From positions 372,001-436,000 of the forward strand of contig NZ_OMOQ01000003.1 in assembly GCF_900302475.1 (NCBI RefSeq): a stretch of 64,000 nt of DNA, read 5' to 3'. Positions within the stretch are counted from its first letter, which is position 1; every line of letters starts with the position of its first letter. Both the position numbers and the translations under genes were made by a program. Shown here piece by piece: positions 24,954-33,794 of the stretch. The notes below the pieces were generated by a model, which saw only the letters and a program-made list of their open reading frames with translations, ran no database searches and had not been told where the DNA came from. This stretch comes from Defluviimonas aquaemixtae. GTDB lineage: Bacteria > Pseudomonadota > Alphaproteobacteria > Rhodobacterales > Rhodobacteraceae.

Positions 24954-25937
24954 ATGGCTGAGCGGCTATTGCTGCATATCGGATATCACAAGACTGCGAC
25001 GTCGTGGATGCAGCAACATCTATTCGTGCCCGAACACGGATACGTACAGATCGCGCACCATCCGGAGGTTTGGCGCCATGTGGTTGCGCCGCACGGTCTG
25101 CTCTTCGATCCCGCGGGAATGCAGGAAGTTATCCGCGACGGCATGGCGGCGGTTCCCGAAGGCAAGGTGCCCGTGATCTCGTCCGAGATCCTGTCCGGCC
25201 ACCCGTTCTTCGGCGGCATGGCGAGCGACGACTACGCCCGCCGCCTGAAGGCGATCGCGCCCGACGCCCGCATTCTGATATCGGTACGTTCGCAGCAAAG
25301 CATTCTGACCTCGGTCTACATGCAGTACCTGCTGCGTGGCGGCACGATGAGCCCGCAGCTATTCTTCGCGGGCGATCCAGAACTCGGCTTTCATGGGTTC
25401 CGGCCCGAGCATTTCGAGTATCACCGCCTGATCGGACTTTATCAGCAGCTGTTCGGGGCGGAGAACGTTCACATGATCACTCAGGAGAGTCTCGTCTCCG
25501 ACATGGACGGCGCGGCCCGGCGTCTGGCCAGATTCGCCGGCAACGCGGAATTCGACAGTGTTTTACCGACCCGCAGGGCGGGCTATGCGCCGAGCTATCC
25601 CGAATACGCTGTGCCGATCCTCCGGCGGATCAACAAGTTCCAGAAGAGCGTTCTCACGCCGGCGCCGATAATCGGTATCGGCGAGACGCCGAAGGGATTG
25701 TACCGGATCTTCGGCTACATCCTGCGGCGACCGCCCTTCGCATGGCTGATGAAGGATCTGCGCCCGGTTTCGCGGCACGTGGAACAGACCTTCAAGGGCC
25801 GCTTCGACGCGAGCAACCGGAAGCTCGCTGAAATCGCAGGCTGTTACACCAGTTTCAATCATAATGCCACAAATGGTGCGCCTGAAAACGAGCATCTCGG
25901 GCGGCGAATTGGCCGACGGGTGCAGCTGTTTGACTAG
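24954..25937 (+). CDS. PAPS-dependent sulfotransferase-like protein
   Basis: 327 residues. The N-terminal 5'-phosphosulfate loop reads LLLHIGYHKTATSWMQQHLF, the 3'-phosphate site ILISVRSQQSILTSVYMQYL (R and S), and further blocks HFEYHRLIGLYQQLFGAENV and ASNRKLAEIA. Members sulfate surface polysaccharides or lipids in the cytosol. GC-rich, unlike its surroundings. After ASNRKLAE the last 35 residues (SFNHNATNGAPENEHLGRR) fit the family poorly, so the native C-terminus may have been replaced by the junction near 25850. Confidence 0.85.
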   Translation: MAERLLLHIGYHKTATSWMQQHLFVPEHGYVQIAHHPEVWRHVVAPHGLLFDPAGMQEVIRDGMAAVPEGKVPVISSEILSGHPFFGGMASDDYARRLKAIAPDARILISVRSQQSILTSVYMQYLLRGGTMSPQLFFAGDPELGFHGFRPEHFEYHRLIGLYQQLFGAENVHMITQESLVSDMDGAARRLARFAGNAEFDSVLPTRRAGYAPSYPEYAVPILRRINKFQKSVLTPAPIIGIGETPKGLYRIFGYILRRPPFAWLMKDLRPVSRHVEQTFKGRFDASNRKLAEIAGCYTSFNHNATNGAPENEHLGRRIGRRVQLFD

Positions 25938-26142
25938 CCGGCTTAGTAGGGAGAAGTATTCATCTGATCGTTTCTCTACTACGACTCTCGAGCCTCATAG
26001 AAACAGGATACCTCAAGCGCCCTCTCCTCAAGTATCGAGTATGTCTCCACATCGTTCCGCATCCGTCTCTGCCGTTATTAATCCAGCTCCGGAACGATCG
26101 CCTAAACGCAGTGTCGTCGGCCAGGTGGTGATCCTGAGCCTC

Positions 26143-26198
26143 CCCATCTGAATTGGTCCACCGTTATTTTTAGGACACGGAGGACCAATTCAGATGGG
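26143..26198. repeat. 17-bp perfect inverted repeat, apparently abutted IS ends
   Basis: CCCATCTGAATTGGTCC (26143-26159) is reverse-complementary to 26182-26198; with one mismatch the arms extend about eight bases further outward. The 22-bp centre is ACCGTTATTTTTAGGACACG plus two bases. It looks like two ends of the same insertion sequence facing each other with the body gone. The flanks (25938-26142) hold no gene. Confidence 0.6.
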
Positions 26199-26237
26199 TA
26201 GGCTCACCGGGCTCTCCTTGGGGCCTGCCGAAACGAC

Positions 26238-26855
26238 TTGGCAGACTTCGCTTGCGGGGCACTTTATACCGGCTGCCGAGTGTTGGAACTCTTAAACCTC
26301 CGCAACGCTGATGTAGGCAGGGACGTGTTTGGCATGTATGTCACTCCCGCCAACAACGGAAAGGCGCGGTGCGTTTTCCTGCCGAAGGAAGGCGTGACCT
26401 TCCTCCACCTCTGTGGCAGCAAAGCGCCCGACGACCGAGTTTTTCTTATGCGTAACGGCTACCGGTGGCGCGGCGGCCACAAGCATCTGTTCAAGGCAGC
26501 CATTCTCGAAGCAGGGCTGCCGGAGGCGTTCGTGTTTCACGGGCTCCGGCACACCTATGCGAGCCAACTGGTGCAGGCCGGAATGCCACTTGTGATGGTC
26601 GCGCGTCAACTCGGCCACTCGAACACAGACACCGTAAGCCGGACCTACGGTCACCTTTCGTGTAGCAGCATCGAAGAAGAGTTGGCGCGTCGCTTCGCAC
26701 CTCTCTACCCCGGCGTTCCTACTGAAACTGAACGCATCGCACCGCTGCGAAGTTCATTGCAGGCCGAGCACGCACCAGACGCGCCCGGCCCTTCGTGGCC
26801 CGCGAGCAATTTCACCTTGGCACAGGGTGACCTTCTCCGAATATTGCGGCGCTAG
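26238..26855 (+). pseudogene. Tyrosine integrase fragment (catalytic domain only)
   Basis: About 205 codons: GALYTGCRVLELLNLRNADV (box I Arg), FHGLRHTYASQLVQAGMPLV (H-x-L-R-H), LGHSN and SRTYGHLS (nucleophile Tyr). All catalytic residues are present, but the arm- and core-binding domains are missing; the left boundary falls just after the inverted repeat at 26198. Probably a leftover of an older integrated element. Confidence 0.82.
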
Positions 26856-26899
26856 TCCGACTAGTAGCAGCAGGCTCAAGACCAATAGAGGCAGTCGTT

Positions 26900-27040
26900 G
26901 TCACTTACACGCCGAGCGGCCAAGACAGTGAAGACTGGATCGCAAGCGGGCGGTGCCGTGACCGGATCAACTGCGGCGGTATTACCTGCAACGACACGAT
27001 CCATGGCGGCGGTGGCAACGATGTGCTCTCCTCGGTGGTG
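26900..27040 (+). pseudogene. RTX-repeat fragment
   Basis: The plus frame includes GGITCNDTIHGGGGNDVLSS, an RTX nonapeptide stretch without start or end. It may be debris of a second RTX gene. Confidence 0.5.
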
Positions 27041-27064
27041 TCATTCACGCTGACCGTGCTGCAG

Positions 27065-27232
27065 TTACTCTCGAGTCGCATGGTCGAATATGCACATCAT
27101 TCCGGCAACGACCATGGTGCTCACAAGTGCATAGAGCCCGAGCGCACTAAACAGCGACCATTCCGCGCAGATCGCGCCAACAGCAACCAGTAGCCCGGCA
27201 ATCGATCCAGGAAGCAAGAACACTAAAGCCAT
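27065..27232 (-). CDS. Small two-helix membrane protein (paralogue 2)
   Basis: 55 residues: MALVFLLPGSIAGLLVAVGA then LFSALGLYALVSTMVVAGMM. It matches the protein at 22644-22844 along its length (LLPGSxAGLL...LVSTxVxAGM). Two transmembrane helices. Divergence in sequence with conserved pattern supports both being real genes under selection. Two-component or toxin roles are possible but unsupported. Confidence 0.65.
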   Translation of the reverse strand: MALVFLLPGSIAGLLVAVGAICAEWSLFSALGLYALVSTMVVAGMMCIFDHATRE

Positions 27233-27281
27233 TGTCAATCTCTTGAAAATTAGGGTTCGGTTAACTGTGGCAACAAGCCCG

Positions 27282-27296
27282 CTAACAAATGGTTAA
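27282..27296 (-). promoter_or_regulatory. CtrA-type box upstream of small membrane protein 2
   Basis: On the minus strand TTAA-CCATTTG-TTAG (one mismatch, contains TTAACCAT), 50 bp before the ATG at 27232, mirroring the arrangement at paralogue 1. Confidence 0.6.
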
Positions 27297-27515
27297 CGGC
27301 GGCAGTGCCGAACACAGTAGAACAGACCCGCGCGAAAGGCCCTGTTTGCATTCAATGTGCGAACGGCTTTGGCTCCTAGAGAAAGCTAGCAGCGAGACCG
27401 CATGGTTATCGACGCAACAAGTAAGGGGAAGATTTTCGCTCTGGAGGCTCTGACCTGCTCCCCTGAAATGTCCTCGCTTTGAGGTTAGCCTGTTCTCCGA
27501 ACGAGGAGACAGACG

Positions 27516-27782
27516 ATGAAGAGAAGCCGGTTCAGCGAAGCGCAGATCATTGGGATCTTAAAGGAACATCAGGCGGGCATGAGCGCGCCTGATCTTGGCC
27601 GAAAGCATGGGATCAGCGACACGACCTTCTATAACTGGCGCCGCAAGTACGGCGGCATGGAGGTCGCCGATGCAAAGCGGCTGAAGGCGCTCGAGGCCGA
27701 GAACGCGACACTCAAGAAGATGCTGGCGGAGCAGATGATGGGCGTCGCCACGCTGAAAGAGATGCTCGGAAAAAACTTCTGA
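27516..27782 (+). CDS. IS3-family transposase OrfA
   Basis: 88 residues: [20 protein letters not shown], helix-turn-helix [17 protein letters not shown], and a leucine-zipper-like end [18 protein letters not shown] slippery A-AAA-AAC heptamer at 27770-27776, just before the stop, would shift ribosomes -1 into orfB to make the OrfAB transposase. Confidence 0.93.
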   Translation: MKRSRFSEAQIIGILKEHQAGMSAPDLGRKHGISDTTFYNWRRKYGGMEVADAKRLKALEAENATLKKMLAEQMMGVATLKEMLGKNF

Positions 27783-27817
27783 GGCCTGGTTCGAGGAGGA
27801 AAGCCGTAGACTGGGCC

Positions 27818-28627
27818 ATGAAGGAAAAGAGTTACTCGCAGCGACGGGCTTGTGCGCTCGCCGGGGTCGATCCGCGTGTCTATCGGCGGACGTCGAAGGG
27901 CCCAGCAGACACAGAGCTGCGTGCGAGGATGAAGGAGTTGGCGTCCGAGCGCCGTCGGTTCGGATATCGGCGGTTGCACATCCTGTTGAAGCGCGAGGGC
28001 TGGGAGATGAACTGGAAGAAGCTCTACCGGCTCTACCGCGAAGAAGGTTTAACCGTCCGTAAACGGGGCGGACGCAAGCGGGCGATCGGGACCCGGGCGC
28101 CTATGGCGATCCCGCAGGGACCAAACCAGCGATGGTCGCTCGACTTCGCGGCGGATGCGCTGGCCAATGGTCGACGGTTCCGCATCCTTTTTGTGATCGA
28201 CGACTTCAGCCGGGAATGCCTGGCAACGGTCGTGGATACGTCGATCTCGGGTATCCGGGTGGCGCGCGAACTAGATCGGATTGCCGAGATTCGGGGCTAT
28301 CCCTGCATGGTGGTCAGCGACAACGGGACGGAGCTGATATCCAACGCCATGCTCAAATGGCATGAGGACCGCCAGGTGGAATGGCACTACATCGCGCCGG
28401 GCCAGCCCATGCAGAACGGCCTCGTGGAAAGCTTTAACGGCCGCCTGCGAGACGAGTGTCTCAACGAGCACCTGTTCCCGACCCTGCGCCATGCCCGCCA
28501 TCTGATCGCGGCATGGCGCGACGATTACAACCACCACCGCCCCCATTCGAGCCTCGACGGCCTGACCCCGCGGGAGTATCACCAACGGACGAGAGTGGAC
28601 CAAGCCCTGAACAGAGCTAACCTATAA
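27818..28627 (+). CDS. IS3-family transposase OrfB (DDE integrase domain)
   Basis: 269 residues from ATG 27818; as a -1 fusion the frame opens at 27777. HTH_21 region [20 protein letters not shown]; catalytic D in [12 protein letters not shown] in [11 protein letters not shown] in [14 protein letters not shown]-terminal [13 protein letters not shown]. All DDE residues are intact. Confidence 0.94.
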   Translation: MKEKSYSQRRACALAGVDPRVYRRTSKGPADTELRARMKELASERRRFGYRRLHILLKREGWEMNWKKLYRLYREEGLTVRKRGGRKRAIGTRAPMAIPQGPNQRWSLDFAADALANGRRFRILFVIDDFSRECLATVVDTSISGIRVARELDRIAEIRGYPCMVVSDNGTELISNAMLKWHEDRQVEWHYIAPGQPMQNGLVESFNGRLRDECLNEHLFPTLRHARHLIAAWRDDYNHHRPHSSLDGLTPREYHQRTRVDQALNRANL

Positions 28628-28842
28628 ACGTGGACACAATGGGGAGCAGGTCAATTCGTCAACAATTGGGAAAATCCTGCGATAGACCGGCTCTACATAC
28701 TGTGCTGGGATACACCGTGGCTCCCATGGTCGGTGTCAGCGGTGAAATGTGGAGGCATTTGATTGGAAACTTTAACCACGTGTTAAGGATCATGGCTTAT
28801 TCATGAACCGCGCCGAGATGCATGATTGGAAAGGCTGTCGAC

Positions 28843-29016
28843 ATGTGTGAGACAAGGAAGGATCTGCAGGAGCTCGCTGCCGAGTTGAGCGCTACCATCC
28901 ACCTTACTCGCCGGCTTGGTTTCACGGCAACTGCGCAGGCCATGGCGCAGGTTCAGCGGGAGTTGGAGATGGTCGCGACAAAGCCCCCGCTCGCTCCCGC
29001 AGAGCCGCAAATCTGA
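28843..29016 (+). CDS. Small helical protein A (copy 3)
   Basis: Same protein as at 12685 with the same upstream box (28772-28786); see copy 1 for description. Confidence 0.58.
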   Translation: MCETRKDLQELAAELSATIHLTRRLGFTATAQAMAQVQRELEMVATKPPLAPAEPQI

Positions 29017-29145
29017 CAAGCGTGGGAGCCCGTTGCGTTCCCTGACCGGCCACCCGGCAATGGGGTTAACGATTGCGTAACTCTTTCGTGTCCGAGTTGT
29101 ATTGTAAGCGGCGCAAACAGCCGCGAATGGGTTAGGGTTCAGACA

Positions 29146-29313
29146 ATGGAAACAACGCAGTCAATCGCGCACATACTCTGCAGCGTAGCAGCGTATGCGG
29201 AACGTAATGGGCTCGACAATCTTCAGCGACTGGTTTCGGAAGCGGCAATCGCTGCAATGAAGGAGATACCAGAGGCGCAAGGCAAGGAAGTGCTCGTCAA
29301 GCTGGTACGCTAG
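29146..29313 (+). CDS. Small helical protein B (copy 2)
   Basis: 55 residues, same as 12988 except Ala for Thr in the EIPEAQGK segment. Its CtrA-type box is 29066-29080 (TTAA-CGATTGC-GTAA). Confidence 0.6.
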   Translation: METTQSIAHILCSVAAYAERNGLDNLQRLVSEAAIAAMKEIPEAQGKEVLVKLVR

Positions 29314-29413
29314 CAGATGCGGCAACAGACCCGGCTCGATCATTGGCGAGTTCACATCGATGTCCTTGGCGCTGGCTCAGGTCGACAATCATGCCGCCAC
29401 GCGAGATCGCATC

Positions 29414-30056
29414 TCCGACAAGTGTCGGCTCTACGTTCTCAGCGGCTAGACCCGACGGTCCCCTTTTCGAAAGGAATCATACTCTCGGGAGCGGTATCAG
29501 AGTAAGCACGCTTGAGCCGGGTAGGTGCTTGCCTAGTGATTGGGCATGATCAAACTGAGCCCCTTGGCCGCTTTAGGACGAGGCCTGAGATCTTCCGTCT
29601 TTCGGCGATGTCATATGTGCTGGTCCCGACGTCGCTAAGCACGAAGATGATTTGCCGCACGTGCCTTGACGAAGCACGGTCAACGATGGAGCAGTTGTGT
29701 AGGCACTACAACAGGTCCGTGCACACAGCGCCATCGGGATCAACCCGTCGCTAATGCTGATGAATGGCTCGGGCACATCACCGCCGTCCTGCGTCATCCT
29801 CGCTTGGAAGACTTTCAGTCGGGTGGTCCAAAGGGCGTTAACAGCTCAAAACCCGTCATGCACTATGACTCAACCCGCACCACCCCACCTGGGCAGGCCA
29901 GAAGCTGAAAATGCGCCATCTCTTGGTTTTTATATAATATTCAATTAGTTAGGAAAAATTTGCCGCCCTCGGAATCTCGCGGAAACTTGGTTGCTATCAG
30001 CAATCAAATGCTCTACCCATGCTTGCTAGTAGCAATTGTAGTGCAGGGCCGTCTAG
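29414..30056. other. Unassigned 640-bp stretch
   Basis: No frame with family resemblance. The last 150 bp (29900-30056) become AT-rich and form the promoter region of the receiver-like gene (TTTATATAATATTCAATTAG near 29930 is -10-like). Confidence 0.4.
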
Positions 30057-30455
30057 ATGGGACAACTCCCAACAGATAGTCGTCGGACGAAACCGCTGAT
30101 TCTAATTGCAGCCGAGATTCATTCGTTTCGGCTAGAGGTTGCGCGCTGCCTGGAAAAGGTTGGCTGGGAGGTTCTGCAAGCCAGTACTAGTAAAGCTGCA
30201 ATCGCCTTGTGCGCCTTACATTGCTTTGATGTCGTCGTGCTAGATCATTCGATACTAGACCTACTTGGCCAAATCAGAAAGCAACTTACACCAATAATTG
30301 TTCTAGTGAACAAAGATCAAATACAGATAGAAGATAACTTATTGGGCTCGGAAGTCGATCTTCTCCTTGAGAAACCCGTAAAACCCTCCACGTTGCTAGC
30401 CTGCATCACAAAGGCCTCATGCTCGCGTATAGAAAAATTGCGCTACCCAATATAA
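30057..30455 (+). CDS. Divergent stand-alone receiver domain
   Basis: 132 residues of response-regulator fold: PLILIAAEIHSFRLEVARCL (strand 1), FDVVVLDHSIL with the phospho-acceptor Asp, IIVLVNKD (strand 4) and LLLEKPVKPSTLL with the conserved Lys. The usual acidic pair after strand 1 is reduced to AAE, so phosphorylation by Mg2+ may be impaired. No output domain. AT-rich, followed 38 bp later by another small gene on the same strand. Confidence 0.72.
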   Translation: MGQLPTDSRRTKPLILIAAEIHSFRLEVARCLEKVGWEVLQASTSKAAIALCALHCFDVVVLDHSILDLLGQIRKQLTPIIVLVNKDQIQIEDNLLGSEVDLLLEKPVKPSTLLACITKASCSRIEKLRYPI

Positions 30456-30492
30456 TAAAGAAAAACTTGGAATAACAAATTGGACACGCCTG

Positions 30493-30897
30493 ATGTCAAC
30501 GCCTGAGACCAAAAATAAAAAGATAACTCCAAGATGTGTCGAAGAACTTTTCGACATGATTGAAGCTCTCTACCATGCAGCTGAAACAATACTGCTTGAA
30601 GATAAATCTGAGAACGACGGCGCGGTATCTATTCGCAAACATTTGGCACGGAGAGAATTTGATCGATTCGCCAATATTGAGAGAGAGTTTACAAGAAATC
30701 TAAAATGGGAAAAAGAGTTACATATGCACGATACCATAAGCTCGTCTTCTGATACTCAATATTGCCGCAACCTAAGCCCAGATTGGATCTTGGACGTTCT
30801 GGACGATTTAGTGCAGTTTACGGCTCTAAATGGATATGCGGAGGCAGAACAAATCCTCCGCGCTGCGCGCGGAAAAATTGCCGATGATCTCGCTTGA
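30493..30897 (+). CDS. Unknown helical protein, distant relative of protein B
   Basis: 134 residues, charged and helical throughout. The C-terminal WILDVLDDLVQFTALNGYAE-AEQILRAARGKIADD has the same helix-N/G-helix spacing as the small B proteins (L-x-x-x-A-x-Y-A-E-x-N-G-L), a weak but suggestive link. Probably co-transcribed with the receiver-like gene. Function unknown. Confidence 0.6.
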   Translation: MSTPETKNKKITPRCVEELFDMIEALYHAAETILLEDKSENDGAVSIRKHLARREFDRFANIEREFTRNLKWEKELHMHDTISSSSDTQYCRNLSPDWILDVLDDLVQFTALNGYAEAEQILRAARGKIADDLA

Positions 30898-31400
30898 GTC
30901 GCGCAAGTACTGCGCGATCTAGCTGCGAAGAGCGCTGTGCGGGGACTGTTAGAGGAATGCGAACCATTCTCCGCCGGGTCTTTAACACTCTCCGTTGTGC
31001 TGCGTCGAGTTCGCACCACCGTCAATAGCGGTAGTTCGAGCCTACTTGCGGCGGTTTGGGATGGACGGCGGTCGCTTCTGGCAGATGCGGTTGTAGACGA
31101 AGGAGCGGGTAGCAGCGAAATTTCAATGGCTTCGCATGCGCCGAGGGTCCTGCATCGCCCGCTCTCGTTGCCGGAACGATTGGCCGACATTATCCACCTA
31201 GTTTTCGAGCCACCTGCCCTACTGATGTTTATCCGTTGCACTAAGCTCTCTGAAAACAGCCCGATATGATGCGAAGCGATACGTCAGGTCGATCGCGTCA
31301 CGGCGGCAGGATCTAACGATCAGTCTCGTTAGAAATTGCACTCAGACTGCAATAGAGACCGGGTAATTGTTGGGGATCAGAGTGTGCGGACCTATTATAG
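30898..31400. other. Unassigned 500-bp stretch
   Basis: A plus-strand frame 30937-31269 (MRGLLEECEPFSAGSLTLSV...) is open but its composition does not convince me. Nothing else recognised. Confidence 0.35.
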
Positions 31401-31868
31401 TCAGCCGCCCTCTTGCCGGCGATCGGTGGCGTCGAGTGCGAATACATTCTTGGAGCTCAGGCTCTCTGCTATGTTAACAAGTGAACGCGATATAACTTCC
31501 AAATCAGCTGCTTGCAAGCAATCGAAGGCAGCGGCTAGACGGTTGAGAGGATCGGTCTCCATGAGCTCTTGACCAAGGGAGGTAAGAGTGTAGACGATAC
31601 TCCGGGCGTCCTCCGTGTTCTTTTCGGATATCAACAGGCGCCGTCTTTCGAGCGCCCGCGCGGCTCTGCTTGCTGGTCCCATAGTAACGCCCATGTACTT
31701 AGCTAAGCCAGAAACCGTCCTTGCTCTGACGCCGGCCCGATCAAAGTAGCGCAACGCAGACCATTGAGCGGGCTGCAAGTTCAACGGACCTCGTTTGTCG
31801 TAGGTTGCCCGCACAATCTGCTCGAATAGCGATGCCAGACCCAGCGACCGCCGTTTGCTAGAAATCAT
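31401..31868 (-). CDS. MarR-family transcriptional regulator
   Basis: 155 residues. Dimerisation helix SLGLASLFEQIVRATYDKRG, winged helix LQPAQWSALRYFDRAG, TVSGLAKYMGVTMGPASRAA (recognition helix) and LISEKNTEDARSIVYTLTSL (wing), all in MarR order. It stands alone; upstream on its strand lies only IS debris, so a target is not evident beyond autoregulation. Confidence 0.88.
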   Translation of the reverse strand: MISSKRRSLGLASLFEQIVRATYDKRGPLNLQPAQWSALRYFDRAGVRARTVSGLAKYMGVTMGPASRAARALERRRLLISEKNTEDARSIVYTLTSLGQELMETDPLNRLAAAFDCLQAADLEVISRSLVNIAESLSSKNVFALDATDRRQEGG

Positions 31869-31965
31869 GCAGCCCCCCTTGTCCTTGCTGGAAGCAAGTA
31901 TCCTCGCCGTTCCTTACCAGCACGTCAACATGAGCCGATTACGAAATTGACCTGCCGCTGGTCTT

Positions 31966-33155
31966 TCATCCAGCCGCGACTGGAGCCCAGTTGGTGTTTA
32001 CGCCGATTGGCGCGGGTTGAGCAGTCGCCTGACGCGCGGAGCTCTCATCTTGCGCAGCGGGGCGAGCGATTGCGTTGGTCAGGTTGCGCGCATACCCGGC
32101 GGGGGTCTGATAGCCCAATGCCGAGTGGGAGCGCTGGGTGTTGTAGTCGGAGACCCAAACGGCGATCAGTTCGCGGGCATGGGCCAGGTTGCGACACAGC
32201 GTCTCGTTCAAGAACTCGTCCCGCATCCTGCCGTTGAAGCTTTTGACAAAGCCGTTCTGCATGTGCTTTCCGTGCGCGATGTAGTGTCATTCGACCTGGT
32301 GTTCGGCGCACCACTTCAGGATCGCGTTCGACGTCAGTTCCGTCCCGTTGTCACTGATGATCATCCTGGGCTTGCCGCGCCGTTCGAGCCGCACCGTCAG
32401 TTCCCGCGCTACGCGGCGGCTCGAGATCGAAGTGTCCAAGATCGCCGCCAGATATTCGCGCGTGACGTCGTCCACCACGTTCATAACCCGAACACGTCGT
32501 CCGCAGGCGAACTGATCATTCACGAAATCCAGCGACCAGCGCGCATCGACCCATGCCTCGATAAGGATCGGGGCCCTTGTGCCGATAGCCTTGCGACGCG
32601 CCTTGAGTTTGCGGACGGTCAGCCCCTACTCGCGGTAGAGCCGGTAGATGCGGTTGATCTCCGAGGGCTCCGCCTCGCCCTCAGAAGGACGAAAAGCCGA
32701 CGGTAGCCGAACCTGCGTCCTCGTTGGCCAGATCCCGCAACCGGCCCCGCAGCGCCGTATCCGAGTAGCGCTGCGACCGGTAGCGCACCATCTTCCGGTC
32801 CGCCCCGGCAATCTCGCACGCCTGCCGTTCCGACAGACCCAACTGCACCTGCAGATACTCGACAGCCTCGCGCTTCAGGTCGGGCGTCACCATTTTTTTT
32901 TGACAGCAGTTCCTTCATCGCCGCCATGTCCAGCATCTGATCAGCCAGCAGCTTCTTTAGCTTGGCATTCTCGTCTTCCAGCGCCTTCAGCCGCGTGGCC
33001 ACGGACACCGTCATCCCGCCCAACTTGGCATTCCAGTTATAGAAAGTGCCCTGCGACATGCCGCGCGTGCGGCACAGGTCCGTGCACTTCGCACCCGCCT
33101 CATTCTCGGCCACGATCCCGATGATCTGCTCGTCCGTGAATCCCGTTCGCTTCAT
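31966..33155 (-). pseudogene. Decayed IS3-family element (orfA plus broken orfB)
   Basis: OrfA is readable from ATG 33155: MKRTGFTDEQIIGIVAENEA and GMSQGTFYNWNAKLGG. A nine-A run then shifts into MVTPDLKREAVEYLQVQLGL of OrfB. OrfB is broken by stops and shifts near 32690, 32520 and 32290; VVDDVTREYLAAILDTSISS and MIISDNGTELTSNAILKW remain. The catalytic Glu is Lys ([12 protein letters not shown]). Inactive in itself. Confidence 0.88.
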
Positions 33156-33413
33156 TGTCGTCCTCAAGTTGGGGCGGACTCTAATCGGCGGTAGAGGAAA
33201 AAGCCCGTGGCTGGTCAAAATCATTGCATCGCTGCAAAAGGGATTGATTTGCACTAATGAGAAAGCAACAGCTTGACGGCCATCTCCGGGCACTCGCAAC
33301 TGAGCCTCTTTGCAGCAGACCACAGGGACGATACATTACGCGTGCTCGGAAGATTCAGCAGAGCAAGTCTGCTAACATAGAAGTAGTAACCAATAGGAGG
33401 TGGCAAAGGCTTC

Positions 33414-33794
33414 ATGGCTCTAGTCTATGTGCTTGAGGACGACCCAGCAATGTGCCAAACTGTGGCAAATCTTGTGAAATCTCTCGGTCATAGCTGCAGG
33501 GCTTTTTTTGATTGTGGCTCCTTCATTTCCGCTACCGAAGAAGTTGCTCCTGATGCAATTATCTTGGATATGTGGCTTGGAACCACAACCGCGCTGGAAG
33601 TGATCACGAACAATTCGGATATACTTGCGGGAATTCCGTCCATAATGATTTCGGGCGGAAATTCGGACACTTCTCTTGAGAAAGTTACGGCACTTGCGGA
33701 CCTTGAGGGATTTTGTGATGTGCTTTATAAGCCATTTGGGCGAGGCGAATTGCAAGCCGCTTTAGCTCGTCATTTAAATTCTGATGTTAGTTAG
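33414..33794 (+). CDS. Stand-alone response regulator (receiver only)
   Basis: 126 residues with a full receiver set: VYVLEDDPAM (acidic pair), DAIILDMWLG (phospho-Asp), SIMISGGNSD (Ser switch), VLYKPFG (Lys). AGGAGG precedes the ATG. First gene of an AT-rich three-gene operon with a periplasmic binding protein and a hybrid kinase, probably its phosphodonor. Confidence 0.9.
   Translation: MALVYVLEDDPAMCQTVANLVKSLGHSCRAFFDCGSFISATEEVAPDAIILDMWLGTTTALEVITNNSDILAGIPSIMISGGNSDTSLEKVTALADLEGFCDVLYKPFGRGELQAALARHLNSDVS

Larger units (their letters stand above)
27451..28653 (+). mobile_element. IS3-family insertion sequence, intact
   Basis: Left end TGACCTGCTCCCCTGAAATG and right end, reversed, TGACCTGCTCCCCATTGTGT form terminal inverted repeats of about 13 exact bases starting TG. 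1203 bp, with orfA and orfB. The right end is three bases from repeat R3. No clear target duplication (CTC left, ATT right), so the flank has changed since insertion. Confidence 0.88.
28657..29413 (+). repeat. Repeat R3, second full copy of R1
   Basis: 757 bp, two differences from 12499-13255. Contains boxes at 28772-28786 and 29066-29080 and copies of both small genes. It starts three bases after the IS3 right end, which could have served in its movement. Confidence 0.92.

Noticed and set aside
30937-31269. 110-codon plus-strand frame
   Set aside because: Composition and lack of any recognisable motif do not support a gene.
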